This document shows positions 33,282 to 42,600 of a DNA stretch of 64,000 nt, in pieces. The translations under genes and the position numbers were made by a program. Under the pieces are notes generated by a model that searched no databases, was not told where the DNA came from, and saw only the letters and a program-made list of their open reading frames with translations. Source of the stretch: JBJXGV01 sp046160485 (GTDB taxonomy: Bacteria > Orphanbacterota > Orphanbacteria > JBJXGV01); contig JBJXGV010000021.1 of assembly GCA_046160485.1 (NCBI GenBank), positions 1-64,000 of the forward strand, written 5' to 3'. Numbering within the stretch: the stretch's first letter is position 1; each line of letters begins with the position of its first letter.

Positions 33282-34354
33282 GGCGTCCTCTTCGATTCGC
33301 TGCTGGCCACGATTCCCGACGCGAATGCGTCGCGCCGCGGCGAGCGAGTCCCGCTCGCTCCGATTCGGTGGAGGATCGAGAGCACGGCGAACGTCGCGCC
33401 GCTGTAGAAGTAGTAGAGGATGTGCATCGGCAGTACGCGCGCCGCGAACCAGAGCCCGCGCACACGCACGAAGAACCGGTAGAAATCGAGATTCAGAAGA
33501 ACGATTCCGATGAGGCACGCGGCCGCGATGCTCAGCGCGGCCACAGGCCATTTCAAGAGCGCGGCGAAGGACGCGATGAAGATCATCACGAGCCCGGCGC
33601 TCGCGCGGTGGCTTGCGCGCAGATTCAGGTCGCTCGGCAGCGAGCCCTGCTCGAGGATGAGTTGCGTCCACGGAATCGCGCGCCGCGCGATGTCCGCGAC
33701 GAGAAGCGTGCGAATGTCCCAGCGCTTCAGATGCTTCGAGTGGAGCTTCTTGTCGAGGAGGATGCGGTGTCCCGCGCTCCGTAGCCGCGTCCCGAGTTCG
33801 ATGTCCTCGATCGACGGAAGCGGGTATCGCGCGGAATCGAATCCGCCGACCGCGAGAAAGACGTCGCGCCGAATCGCGCCGCATCCCGCCCAGAACGTTC
33901 CCGCCTCTTCGTCCGCGATCTGATGGATGTAGTAGTGAAACAGGTTTTTGTACTGCGAAAGGAAGTCGGGCCGCGCGGGATTCTCGTCGTAGGAGCCGAA
34001 GACCGCGCAGTACTCGGGGCGCTCGGCGAGATCGCGCGCGACGCGGCCGACGGCGTCCGGCGGAATCACGACGTCGGCGTCGACGAAGAAGAGGATGTCG
34101 CCGCGTGCGGCGCGCGCCGCATGATTGCGCGCCGCGCCGGGGCCGCTCTTGCGCTCGAGGCGCACGACCGTCAGTCCCGCGAACTCAGGCCGCGCGGCGA
34201 TGATCGGCGCGAGCGGCGACGGCGATCCGTCGTCCGCGACGATGACTTCGTCGGCGGCCGGCGACGCCGCGCGGATCGCGCGGAGCGACGCCCACAGATC
34301 CTCCGACGCGCCGTGCGCGGGCACGATCACGGTGATAGTCGAATGGGGCGTCAC
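33278..34354 (-). CDS. GT2 family glycosyltransferase, membrane-bound
   Basis: A 358-residue protein. I prefer GTG 34354, which is preceded by AGGAG at four bases, over the in-frame ATG at 34369. GT-A motifs include TVIVPAHGASEDLWASL, DEVIVADDGSPSPL, GPGAARNHAAR and the DxD in ILFFVDADVVIPP; the acceptor region is FWAGCGAIRRDVF with SIEDIELGTRL. Two C-terminal membrane segments are visible (LVMIFIASFAALLKWPVA and VLPMHILYYFYSGATFAVL). It differs from the other GT2s here, lacking their WxxGExxGxLxG end. It is the first gene of the minus-strand operon behind the promoter at 34476-34504. Donor and acceptor are unknown. Confidence 0.85.
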   Translation of the reverse strand: MTPHSTITVIVPAHGASEDLWASLRAIRAASPAADEVIVADDGSPSPLAPIIAARPEFAGLTVVRLERKSGPGAARNHAARAARGDILFFVDADVVIPPDAVGRVARDLAERPEYCAVFGSYDENPARPDFLSQYKNLFHYYIHQIADEEAGTFWAGCGAIRRDVFLAVGGFDSARYPLPSIEDIELGTRLRSAGHRILLDKKLHSKHLKRWDIRTLLVADIARRAIPWTQLILEQGSLPSDLNLRASHRASAGLVMIFIASFAALLKWPVAALSIAAACLIGIVLLNLDFYRFFVRVRGLWFAARVLPMHILYYFYSGATFAVLSILHRIGASGTRSPRRDAFASGIVASSESKRTP

Positions 34355-34475
34355 GAATCTCCTGTGCATCGAACGGGAAATTGCCGCGCCACGAAGGGCT
34401 CTGGCCCGGCGGCGTCACACGGCGAGTCGACTCGAACGGCTCGACAAGCGCCGCCGTTCGCTAGAACGGGCCAAG

Positions 34476-34504
34476 ATAGTATTACGCGACGCGTTCTGAG
34501 TCAA
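34476..34504 (-). promoter_or_regulatory. Sigma-70-like promoter of the first glycan operon
   Basis: On the minus strand, TTGACT (34504-34499), a 17-base spacer and TACTAT (34481-34476). The expected start is near 34469, leaving a ~115-base leader before the GTG at 34354. Confidence 0.6.
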
Positions 34505-34604
34505 AGACCGTCAGACGCCGCGGCCTCGCACGTCTATTTCATCGGCTCATCGGGGCGTGTCGTGAAGTGGGGGAACGCGATTGCCGGAGCGGCCGTTCGA
34601 ATTC

Positions 34605-37103
34605 TTATCCGGGATCTCCGACCAAGACGAAGCTGGCCCAATAACCCGGATGCCGGTACGGCTGATTTCCGTCGGCGTCGCGGAACTCGCGGAGCGAGTT
34701 CTTCGCGTTCTGTAGCGCGGTCGCCTTCGCGAACGGCGGCGCGGCGCGCCCCGCGCTCCGGGACGATTCCTCGATGCGGCGCAGCTCGGAGTAGAACCGC
34801 TCCATCAAGATGCTCGTCGCGTGGTCGTCGACACGATACAGACTCACGAGAAGGCTCTGCGCTCCCGCGAGAAGGAAGGCCTCGGTCGGTCCCCAGGACT
34901 CGAGGCCAACAGTCTGCTGGCCGCGCGTGCCGCAGCTGCTGAGCGTGACGAGATCCGCTTCGAGGTCCCACGTCGAGATTTCCTCGGCCGTGAGGAGGCC
35001 GTCGTCGGGCGACATTTCGTAGGCGCTGTGCTCGGCTCGCGCGTCGAGTCGGGCCCAGGCGTTCTCGGCGGCTTCCGCGAGGACCAGCGCCGAGCGATAC
35101 GCAAGGCGCGGGTCGTGAATCGCGTGAACGATGAAATGAAATCTGTCGAATTCGCGCAGTTGCTTCTCGCGATTCATCGCGGCCAGGCGTTGCTCGGTCG
35201 CATCCACGCCGGTGAGCGAGAGGAGCGGATCAGTGAGGTTGGAGACCGTCTTCGTTTCGCGAGCCGCCCAGTCGAGCGCTGCGAGCTGCCCGTTGCCTGG
35301 ATTGCTGGCCAACATGTTTGCCGGGACGAGGCGCGACGCGAACGATGAGGCGCGCGGGGGCGTTGTCGATTCCCCGCCAAGCGTCGCGGCGCGAGCCTCG
35401 CCCTGCGGCTCCGCGATCACGATCGCGCGTGACACGCGCGCCGGGTCGCGCTCACGTCCGCGCTCGCGCAGCAACGCGTACGACGCCGCGGACGGGGCGT
35501 AGCTGATCGTGAATCGATCGCTCGCCCACTTCCCGTGCGGGTCGCACATCGCTTCCACCGGAAAATGAAGTACCTCCTTCGAGTTCAGTACGACGAGATG
35601 ACGAATTCCTTCCAAATGTGGCTCGATCGGCGCGATGCGCTCGCGCCAAATCGCACTCGCCCTTGCGACGATGTCATCGCCGAGCGGGACCGGGACTGGC
35701 CAGGCGACGTCGCTCTGTATCGCGCGGTTGAAGATTCGGAACGAGGACTGCGTGGAGGCGGGATCGGCGGCGCTCTCTCCGAGCGGGAGCCGGACCCACG
35801 CGATCGGACGGTCCTTCCGCACGACGTATGCCCACGCCCAGAGCGGTTTCTCGGAGACGACACACGCGTCGAGCCAGCCGATGAGCGCGGCGTCACCCGG
35901 AAGCGCGGCCTGAACGCGATCGAGGCTGACTGTTCGATCGGCCCACGGCGGCTTGCTCAACCCGCGCGTCATCGCGTCGGTGTACGTCACGCTCGAAGGG
36001 TCCGAACGCGTGGCGAGCACTGCCGGCATACTCGGCGGAATCAACGCTTCGGCGAGCGCCGGCGCTCGGCCGCTCTCCGCGGCTCTCCACGCCTCGTCGA
36101 ATCGGCCGAGGTCGAGGAGCGTCAGCGCTAGCTCGTCGTACACGGCGAGGTTGTACTTCTTCGGGACGTAGGGCCCGCGATTATTTCGGATGCGTACGAG
36201 CTCGTTCCCGGCGGCGCAGCGTCGAAGCAGCGGCTCGGCTTCGGCGCACCGCCCCTGCCGTAGCAGGCTCGAGCCGAGGAAGCTGTAGACGAGGTTACGG
36301 TCGGGATGCCCGACGTCGCGCGCGGTTTCAATCGCGGGAAGCGCGAGCCGTAGGTGCGGCTCCGCGTCGGCCGCGCGGCCGAGCAGCAGGAGTATCAGCG
36401 CGAGATCGGTTCGCGCCTTCGCAAGCGCTAGCGGCTTCGTGTCGCGCATGGCGGCGAGGATTCCGATTGCTTCCTCGAGCGCGGCGCTGGCTTCGTCGTG
36501 GTGCTTGTGGTTCCTCAGCGTGTTGCCCATTCCGATCAGCGTGTTGGCGATCGCGGCGCGATCGCCGGCGAGATGTTCCCGACGCGTGCGGAGTGCTTGC
36601 TGGTAGTGCTCGAGCGAGGCGCGAATGTACCCGGCGTTCTTCTCGGCGAAGGCAAGATGCTCAAGAGACGCTACCGTTGCCTCGTGATGCTCTCCGAGGA
36701 TTCTGGTGCGCATCGCGAACGCGTGGTCGAGAATGACGACACCCGGTGCGGAGCGGCCTTCCAGCGTGAGCAGCACGCCGCAGCGATCGAGGCTCTCAGC
36801 GATCAGAGGGTGATCCTCGTCGAGTGCGCGCCGCCGAAGATCGAGCTGCAGCCATGCGAAGTCGGCCGCAAGTACGTACTCGCCGCGCTGTTCCAAACTA
36901 TCGATCTTCACGGTGAGGTGTTCGCCGAGGTCTCCGGCGGTTGCCGAGTGATCTCGCGCGGTCGGCACCGAAGGCGTGCGAAGCGCGACGGTCTGCGCGT
37001 CAAGCGTGGGCGCGACGCTCGGAGCAAGATGGCTTGGCGCGAGCGTCAGGAGCGTGTAGAGACTGGCGCCCGATAGGAGCGCGCCGCCGCGCCCGCGGTT
37101 CAT
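34605..37103 (-). CDS. TPR-CHAT protease (caspase-like), probably exported
   Basis: An 832-residue protein. A hydrophobic N-terminus (ALLSGASLYTLLTLAPSHLA) suggests export. Residues ~60-360 hold TPRs of the NB-ARC/Fis1-like 42-residue type (for example AIANTLIGMGNTLRNHKHHD and HLRLALPAIETARDVGHPD). The CHAT domain occupies the C-terminal half, with the catalytic His in FIVHAIHDPRL (His663) and the catalytic Cys in LVTLSSCGTRGQQ (Cys724). The end QPYRHPGYWASFVLVGDPG is the usual CHAT terminus. CHAT domains are caspase-fold peptidases, including the separase-like Craspase TPR-CHAT. The gene overlaps the anti-sigma gene by ATGA, so it is the output of the sigma/anti-sigma operon. The target is unknown. 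Confidence 0.85.
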   Translation of the reverse strand: MNRGRGGALLSGASLYTLLTLAPSHLAPSVAPTLDAQTVALRTPSVPTARDHSATAGDLGEHLTVKIDSLEQRGEYVLAADFAWLQLDLRRRALDEDHPLIAESLDRCGVLLTLEGRSAPGVVILDHAFAMRTRILGEHHEATVASLEHLAFAEKNAGYIRASLEHYQQALRTRREHLAGDRAAIANTLIGMGNTLRNHKHHDEASAALEEAIGILAAMRDTKPLALAKARTDLALILLLLGRAADAEPHLRLALPAIETARDVGHPDRNLVYSFLGSSLLRQGRCAEAEPLLRRCAAGNELVRIRNNRGPYVPKKYNLAVYDELALTLLDLGRFDEAWRAAESGRAPALAEALIPPSMPAVLATRSDPSSVTYTDAMTRGLSKPPWADRTVSLDRVQAALPGDAALIGWLDACVVSEKPLWAWAYVVRKDRPIAWVRLPLGESAADPASTQSSFRIFNRAIQSDVAWPVPVPLGDDIVARASAIWRERIAPIEPHLEGIRHLVVLNSKEVLHFPVEAMCDPHGKWASDRFTISYAPSAASYALLRERGRERDPARVSRAIVIAEPQGEARAATLGGESTTPPRASSFASRLVPANMLASNPGNGQLAALDWAARETKTVSNLTDPLLSLTGVDATEQRLAAMNREKQLREFDRFHFIVHAIHDPRLAYRSALVLAEAAENAWARLDARAEHSAYEMSPDDGLLTAEEISTWDLEADLVTLSSCGTRGQQTVGLESWGPTEAFLLAGAQSLLVSLYRVDDHATSILMERFYSELRRIEESSRSAGRAAPPFAKATALQNAKNSLREFRDADGNQPYRHPGYWASFVLVGDPG

Positions 37104-37870
37104 TGCGGATCCGCGGCGGCGGCCTCGCGGGCACGCTGTCCCAGCTCGCCAGGCTCACTGGCGAGGACGTGCAGCACGGAGTCCGCGCTCGCGTGGCGCC
37201 CGCTGTGCTTGAGCGCGACCCAGTGAGCCCAGCGGGTCTCGGCTCCCCACGGATCGGGAATGGGATCCGTCGCGATTGACTCGAGAACGGCGAGTCCCTC
37301 GTCGTATCGACGATCGTGCGCATACGCGCTCGCGAGGTAGACGCGCCGCAGGACGTCGAGCCGGTGGCTCGGCTGCGGCGTCTGGAGCTTCTTGATCGCG
37401 GCGGCGAACTTCTCGCGCGAGTACGCGGTGAGTCCCTCGAGCAGCTCCGCGTCCGGAGGTCGCTCGGAGGCGTCGCGCCAGATCGTCAGTTCGGAGACGG
37501 CCGGCAGCATGCGAAGCTCGCGCGCAGGGCTGCTCGCGGGGCGCAGCGCGAACACGAGGAGCGCGGCCGCGGCGGCGAGGGCGCCGATGCCGAGCGGGAT
37601 GAGCGCGCGTTCGCGGCGTGCGGTGCGCGCTCGCCGCGCATCCGTGCGCGGCACGGGCGCGATGGCAGGCCCGCGCAGCGCGTCGGGCACGCTCGCGAGA
37701 ACGCGCTCGCGCTCCGCCGTCCGCTCGCTAAGAAGCCGCTCGCATTGCGCGCAGACACGAACGTGAGCGAGCACTTCTTGGCGCTTCGCACGATCGACGA
37801 GTCCGTGCAGGAAGTCGATGCAGAGGTCTTCGTCGAGATGGCGCGTGGAGTTAATCACGCTGATCTCCAT
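37100..37870 (-). CDS. Zinc-finger transmembrane anti-sigma factor
   Basis: A 256-residue protein. The N-terminal ~50 residues form an anti-sigma zinc-binding domain with an HxxxCxxC motif (His36, Cys40, Cys43 in HVRVCAQC). A single membrane segment lies near residues 88-108 (LIPLGIGALAAAAALLVFAL). The extracytoplasmic ~145 residues are helical and TPR-like (LLEGLTAYSREKFAAAIKKL, ASAYAHDRRYDEGLAVLESI). Such proteins hold a sigma factor at the membrane and release it on an envelope signal. It overlaps the sigma gene by 20 bases and the CHAT gene by four, so the three proteins are made together. Confidence 0.85.
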   Translation of the reverse strand: MEISVINSTRHLDEDLCIDFLHGLVDRAKRQEVLAHVRVCAQCERLLSERTAERERVLASVPDALRGPAIAPVPRTDARRARTARRERALIPLGIGALAAAAALLVFALRPASSPARELRMLPAVSELTIWRDASERPPDAELLEGLTAYSREKFAAAIKKLQTPQPSHRLDVLRRVYLASAYAHDRRYDEGLAVLESIATDPIPDPWGAETRWAHWVALKHSGRHASADSVLHVLASEPGELGQRAREAAAADPQ

Positions 37871-38678
37871 GCGGACCTCGGATGCCGCGGGGCGCTCGCG
37901 GCGACCCGCGATACTCGGCTCCCGGATCGGCGTCGCCGGCGAAGTGATCCCACAACTCGGCGACGGTTCCGGGGGGCATCTCGTGCGGATCGTAGCCCCG
38001 CGTCGCGACGCACTCGCGGATCGTGTCGCGGCAGCGCTGAAGCACGACGTCGACGTGCGCCGGTTTGAGGCTCACATCCGGATGCGACGCGATATCGCGC
38101 GTGGGCATGTCGTGAAGGACGCGGAAGAGCCAGATGCGGCGCGCGCGCGGTTGAAGTGATTCGATACAGCAGCGCAGGAGCGCGGCGTATCGCGCCCGAT
38201 CGATCGGCAAGTCGGCCGCGGTTGTCCCGGGCATGCTGTGCTGAAGCGCGTTCGCGTCTCGGTCCAATTCATCCTCGGAAGAGCCTTCGCTTCGTACGAA
38301 CAATCGCTCGCGCCGCGCGAGGTCGACGAGTGCGTTCCTCGCGATCGTCGAGAGGTACGCGGCGACCTCCGCAGGCGCGCGGTCGCGGACCTGCCATTCT
38401 CCAGATTCGGCGCGGCGGATCAGATCTAACGCCTTCGTCGACGCGATGTCTTCGATGTCCTCGGGTTCGAGGCGGCGGCCGGTGGCGTGCATGCGCACGT
38501 AGCGGCGCAGCCCGGAGTTGATGAGGACCCACGCTTCCGCGCGCTGGGCTTGACGATGCGCGTCGACGCCCCCGCCGACGCCGATCGAGAGGAGGATCTC
38601 GCGGAGTCGGGCTGGCCACGCGGGCTCAGTGCGAGGGGCCTCGCCGTCCGGCTCGTCGGACGCTCGATGTCTGATCAT
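37851..38678 (-). CDS. Sigma-70 family (ECF-like) RNA polymerase sigma factor
   Basis: A 275-residue protein. The start is ATG 38678, with GGGAG eight bases upstream; the frame continues open to 39116 without support. Region 2 is recognisable in RRYVRMHATGRRLEPEDIED followed by IASTKALDLI and AAYLSTIARNALVDLARRER. The region 4 helix-turn-helix lies in RIWLFRVLHDMPTRDIASHP and VDVVLQRCRDTIRECV. It is longer than typical ECF sigmas (~180-200) because of N- and C-terminal extensions. The cognate anti-sigma follows directly. Its own promoter (38751-38780) looks like a housekeeping one. The shared element at 38793 and 39570, upstream of two neighbouring genes, is a candidate target. Confidence 0.8.
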   Translation of the reverse strand: MIRHRASDEPDGEAPRTEPAWPARLREILLSIGVGGGVDAHRQAQRAEAWVLINSGLRRYVRMHATGRRLEPEDIEDIASTKALDLIRRAESGEWQVRDRAPAEVAAYLSTIARNALVDLARRERLFVRSEGSSEDELDRDANALQHSMPGTTAADLPIDRARYAALLRCCIESLQPRARRIWLFRVLHDMPTRDIASHPDVSLKPAHVDVVLQRCRDTIRECVATRGYDPHEMPPGTVAELWDHFAGDADPGAEYRGSPRAPRGIRGPHGDQRD

Positions 38679-38750
38679 GGCGCGGGCTCCCGCGGGTGAG
38701 GTCTCGCCGAGGTCCGCGATCGCAGGGGCTCGCGTCGCGACGCGGAAGCC

Positions 38751-38780
38751 ATTGTACCGGGAGCGTGCGGAAAGCCGCAA
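38751..38780 (-). promoter_or_regulatory. Candidate promoter of the sigma/anti-sigma/CHAT operon
   Basis: On the minus strand, TTGCGG (38780-38775), an 18-base spacer and TACAAT (38756-38751, five of six consensus bases), about 70 bases before the sigma start. Confidence 0.5.
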
Positions 38781-38792
38781 GGGTGCGCGGAG

Positions 38793-38823
38793 CGTGTTAG
38801 ATCGTGGGTCTGCATGCGTACTC
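38793..38823 (+). promoter_or_regulatory. Shared upstream element, copy 1
   Basis: CGTGTTAGATCG, then 12 unrelated bases, then CGTACTC. The same two blocks at the same spacing occur at 39570-39600. The element lies 132 bases before the GTG at 38955, in the divergent region with the sigma operon. TG-T-TAGATC resembles an extended -10. Confidence 0.45.
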
Positions 38824-38954
38824 GCAATCGTTGGAACCAGCTGACTGAGCGTCGCGAGGACGCGACTTCGGGATGTTCCGGTCGGCTCAACGTACGCGTG
38901 TTGTGTCAAGGCTCGGTGCGCCGCGACAGGCGCGACCGACGGAAAGGAGTAGTC

Positions 38955-39371
38955 GTGAATCTCAAATCGATTTGTCGTGTCGTCGGAGGCTTGGCGCTCG
39001 TTACGTTTCTCTGTGCCGCCGCGCCCACGAACACGAGCGCACAGCCGTACCAGCCGAAATGTGAGTTCGACTGGGTGAACGTGGACTGCGCTGTCGGCCA
39101 TGGTGCAGGTTTCCATGGATTCCAGATCGTATGGAACACGTTCGTTAACGACTGCACCGGTGCGACAGCGAACCTCTTCAGAAAGATTGGCAACGGAGAC
39201 TGGCAGCTACTCCAAGTCGACGCGCAAGTCGGGTATATCGACCCGGGTGTGGGATTCGGCGGCGCGAATTCTGCGTACTACTACCGTTTGTCGCTGACCT
39301 GCATGTGCATGGGCGAGATCGTCACGGACTGGATCGAAGCGGACCCCGTTTACGCCCGGGACTGCAACTAA
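38955..39371 (+). CDS. Small secreted protein, unknown function
   Basis: A 138-residue protein. I place the start at GTG 38955, five bases after AAAGGAG, because the signal peptide begins there (NLKSICRVVGGLALVTFLCA, cleavage near SAQ); the frame is open from 38814. The mature part of ~108 residues has six cysteines and a beta-rich look (FQIVWNTFVNDC, LLQVDAQVGYIDPGVGFGG, YYYRLSLTCMCMGEIVTDWI), reminiscent of a fibronectin III-like fold. I do not recognise a family. It lacks both the WG tail and a FlgD-like tail. It shares an upstream element and ribosome-site layout with the next gene, so the two are probably co-regulated. A 9-bp-stem hairpin (39391-39414) follows. Confidence 0.65.
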   Translation: MNLKSICRVVGGLALVTFLCAAAPTNTSAQPYQPKCEFDWVNVDCAVGHGAGFHGFQIVWNTFVNDCTGATANLFRKIGNGDWQLLQVDAQVGYIDPGVGFGGANSAYYYRLSLTCMCMGEIVTDWIEADPVYARDCN

Positions 39372-39390
39372 GCAAGCTCTAGCACGAGTT

Positions 39391-39414
39391 GCGCGGGCAG
39401 GGTATTGCTCGCGC
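39391..39414 (+). terminator. Hairpin, possible weak terminator
   Basis: GCGCGGGCA pairs with TGCTCGCGC (nine pairs, one G-U) around a six-base loop, 20 bases after a stop codon. No T-run follows, so termination is uncertain. Confidence 0.3.
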
Positions 39415-39569
39415 GGCGATCGGCGACTGAATATCGATTGCTCGATGCAGGCGCCCATCGGGACGCGAAGAGTGCGAGGCCGGCATGCGCGATCCGGCTT
39501 GAACACTGGCGATTCTTCGCTCAGCTCGAGGGGCGCCTCCTGTCATCCACTCTCCCTGACGGACAACGG

Positions 39570-39600
39570 CGTGTTAGATCGCGCGTGTCGGGCCGTACTC
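39570..39600 (+). promoter_or_regulatory. Shared upstream element, copy 2
   Basis: CGTGTTAGATCG, 12 bases, CGTACTC, as at 38793-38823. It lies 57 bases before the GTG at 39658. Flanking sequence is not alike, so the match is not part of a longer duplication. Confidence 0.45.
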
Positions 39601-39657
39601 ACTCCAGGAACAACACGGACCCGATTCATGCCAATCAACGACACAAAGGAGTCGAAG

Positions 39658-42600
39658 GTGCGCACATGGTTGCGAAACGCGGGTGTCATTCTCTCTCGCT
39701 GCATTCTCGGAGCGTCGCTCGCAATCATTCCCGCGGCGGTCGCGAGTGCCGACCAGGAGATCACGATCCTAGTACCGGCGGGTGGAGAGACCTACGCGGG
39801 GGGGCAGACCGTTACGATCCACTGGTCTCTCACTGTCGAGGGTGCGTGTCCAGGTTTGGGTGCAACGTCACACATCTATTTCTATGGCGATGGCGCTGGT
39901 GAGACCCTGATTGGAAGCCGAGTTTGGCTCGACGAAGTCACGCTCACGTACGATTGGACGATTCCCGCAAATGTCGTGGCGACGGATTGCCGGCTTCGGA
40001 TCGAAGTGGAAGGCGCGCATCCAAGTTGCTACTACGGGTTTGTTGAAAGCGCGCTGTTCGACGTTCTCCCAAACGAAGCATCAGACCTGATCGTCGTCGA
40101 GGGAGAGGTGATTCAAGCAGCGATTGACGCTGCGAACGCGGGCGACGTTGTGCTAGTCGATCCTGGTGACTATGTGCAATCAGACACGCGGCTGATCAAT
40201 GGTGAGCAGGTAACCGCCTGTGTGTTCATGAAGTCCGGTGTGGACGTGCAGTCGGTCTACGGACCGGAAGGCACGAATATCATCCCGACGGGCGGACCCG
40301 GCATCGTAGGCGTCGTGTTCGACGACGTCAACGGGTCGACGCTTAGCGGCTTTAGCGTCGTTGGGGATCAGGAAGGCATCAGGATGCGCCGCGGTAGCGG
40401 CAACTCCGTATACAGGTGCGTCGTCACCGGCGACGACTACGCTGTGGCACTGAACGACGGGGAAGGCGGGGCCCACCTCACGGAATGCGTCTTCCCGTAC
40501 GCGCCGGATCTGGCAGTGAGTGCGCTGAACGGCTCCGACGTAATGCTTCGCGAATGTGTCTTCGACGGTGGCTGGATGGGCGTGCATAGCTCTTGCTCGA
40601 ATCCACGTATCTTCGAGTGCACGTTTTCGAATTTCTTGTTCAACGCCATCAACGTGATCGATCTGAATAACTGCGCAGGCGGAGTGCGCGACGAGATCTC
40701 GGACAACGTATTCGTTGGCAACGGTACGGCGATCTCCCTGGGTGGTCCCCAAGGGGCAGAGGCGATGAACGTCTGGCGGAACACCATCAGTCGTGGAACG
40801 TATGGAATCGTCGTCGAAGGCGCTGGATCGCACGTCATCGCGCGCAACACGCTCTACGATCAGACTAACACGGGACTCGACCTTAAGAATGGCGCGGCGC
40901 CAAGCGTCAGCGAAAACATCATTGTCAGCAGCAACTACGGCGTTCGTCGCGTCGGCGCGGGAGTCGCAACGTTTACGTGCAACGATGTGTGGGGCAACAC
41001 GACGGCAAACTTCTCTGGATTGCCTGACCCAACGGGCACCGGTGGCAACATCGCGCTGGATCCGGAATTCTGCAATGCGCCCGCGGGGGACTTTCGTATC
41101 GACCCGTTGTCGCCTTGCGCGCCGTGCTACTCGAACTGTGCGGCTCCTTGGACCATCGGCGCCGTCGACGGTTTCTGTGGGTCAAGCCCGCTCGATGTCT
41201 ATCCCGGCGACCTGCTCCAGTGCGCCGTCGACAATGCGCCGGTGGGCGCGGTCGTACGGGTTCATCCGGGTACTTTCTCCGCGACCTCAACTCGTGTGGT
41301 GGCGGGACAAAGCATCACCTCCTGCCTCTTCATGAAGCCGGGCGTATCCGTTGAGTCAACGGGCGGCGCGGAGGTCACCACGATCGGACCTCCGACGCCT
41401 GCGAACGGAAACGCAGTCGTCTTTTCTGGGAACGGCGGCAGTAGTCGACTCGATGGGTTCCACGTGTCCGGCGGAAGCAATGGCATCTACGTGGCTGACG
41501 ACGCGGTTGCGGAGATCGAAAACTGCGTAGTGTCGCAGAGCGCGACGGGGCTGTACGCGGTCTCCGGAACGACGGGTGTTGCGCAGTCCTCATTCGAGGG
41601 AGCAACGGTACGATGTGTTCTTTCGGCGAACGGTGCCGAGGTGTCGCTAGACGCTTGCGACTTTCGGGATTCCGCGAAGGGAGTGCGCGCCGGCGGTCAG
41701 GGCACGATTGCGATATCCAACTGCCAGTTTGAACGGATCACCGCAGATGGAGTTGAGATCGCGGACGACGCGTCAGGAGCGGGCAGCTCCGTCGAGGCGA
41801 GCCGCTTCTATCAGGTCGGAGTCGGTGTCAACGTTGAGGAATCCGCGTACGGGCACCCGATTGCTATCGTCGGGAACACGTTCGTTGGAGGCGAACGCGC
41901 GTTGAGTATCGAGGGCGGAATTTTGGGAAAGGCGCAGCCCGGATCTGCTGTCGTTCAGCTCTTTTCTCATGTCGTCAAGAGCAATACGCTGTTCGGTCAG
42001 CGCACAGGGGGCATTGACCTGGGTGTCGGCGCTGCTCCGCAGATTCATCACAACATCGTCAGCCAGTGTGGTTTTGGAATCCGCAAGGATGCCAGCAGCG
42101 CGCCGCAGCTCAGTTGCAACGACGTCTGGGGCTCCGAGTCGGCGAACTACGTTGGCCTCTCCGATCCTACGGGTACGGGCGGTAGCATTTCGGCGGACCC
42201 CATGTTTTGCGATCCGGAGAACCTCAACTTCAGCTTGGCCGCGAATTCACCCTGCGTCGCCGGCGTCACGACGTGCACGAATCCAAACTATCTCGGCGCG
42301 GATGGGACGACTTGTTCTCCGATGGCTCCGTCGGTTCTCCACGCGAATGGCTTCGAGACTGGCGACTTCCATCAGGCCGCTGGCAGCGAGGGCAACGTGA
42401 CGGTCACTACGCTGAAACGGACGGGGCGGTACGGACTCCGCGCTCGACCCATTGGCCCGCCACCGCTCACCTCCTACTATCGAATGCAGAAACCGCGAAG
42501 CAATGATACGGCATGGGACCCGATCGGGCTCGATAGGGCCTATCTGACTTTCTATTTCCGGCCGACGTTCGGCCCCAGCGCCGTGTCCGAGCAAATGATG

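Noticed and set aside
39628..39657. ATG start for the large beta-helix protein
   Set aside because: It would place nine polar residues before the signal peptide and lacks a ribosome site; GTG 39658 has AAAGGAG at six bases. It remains possible.
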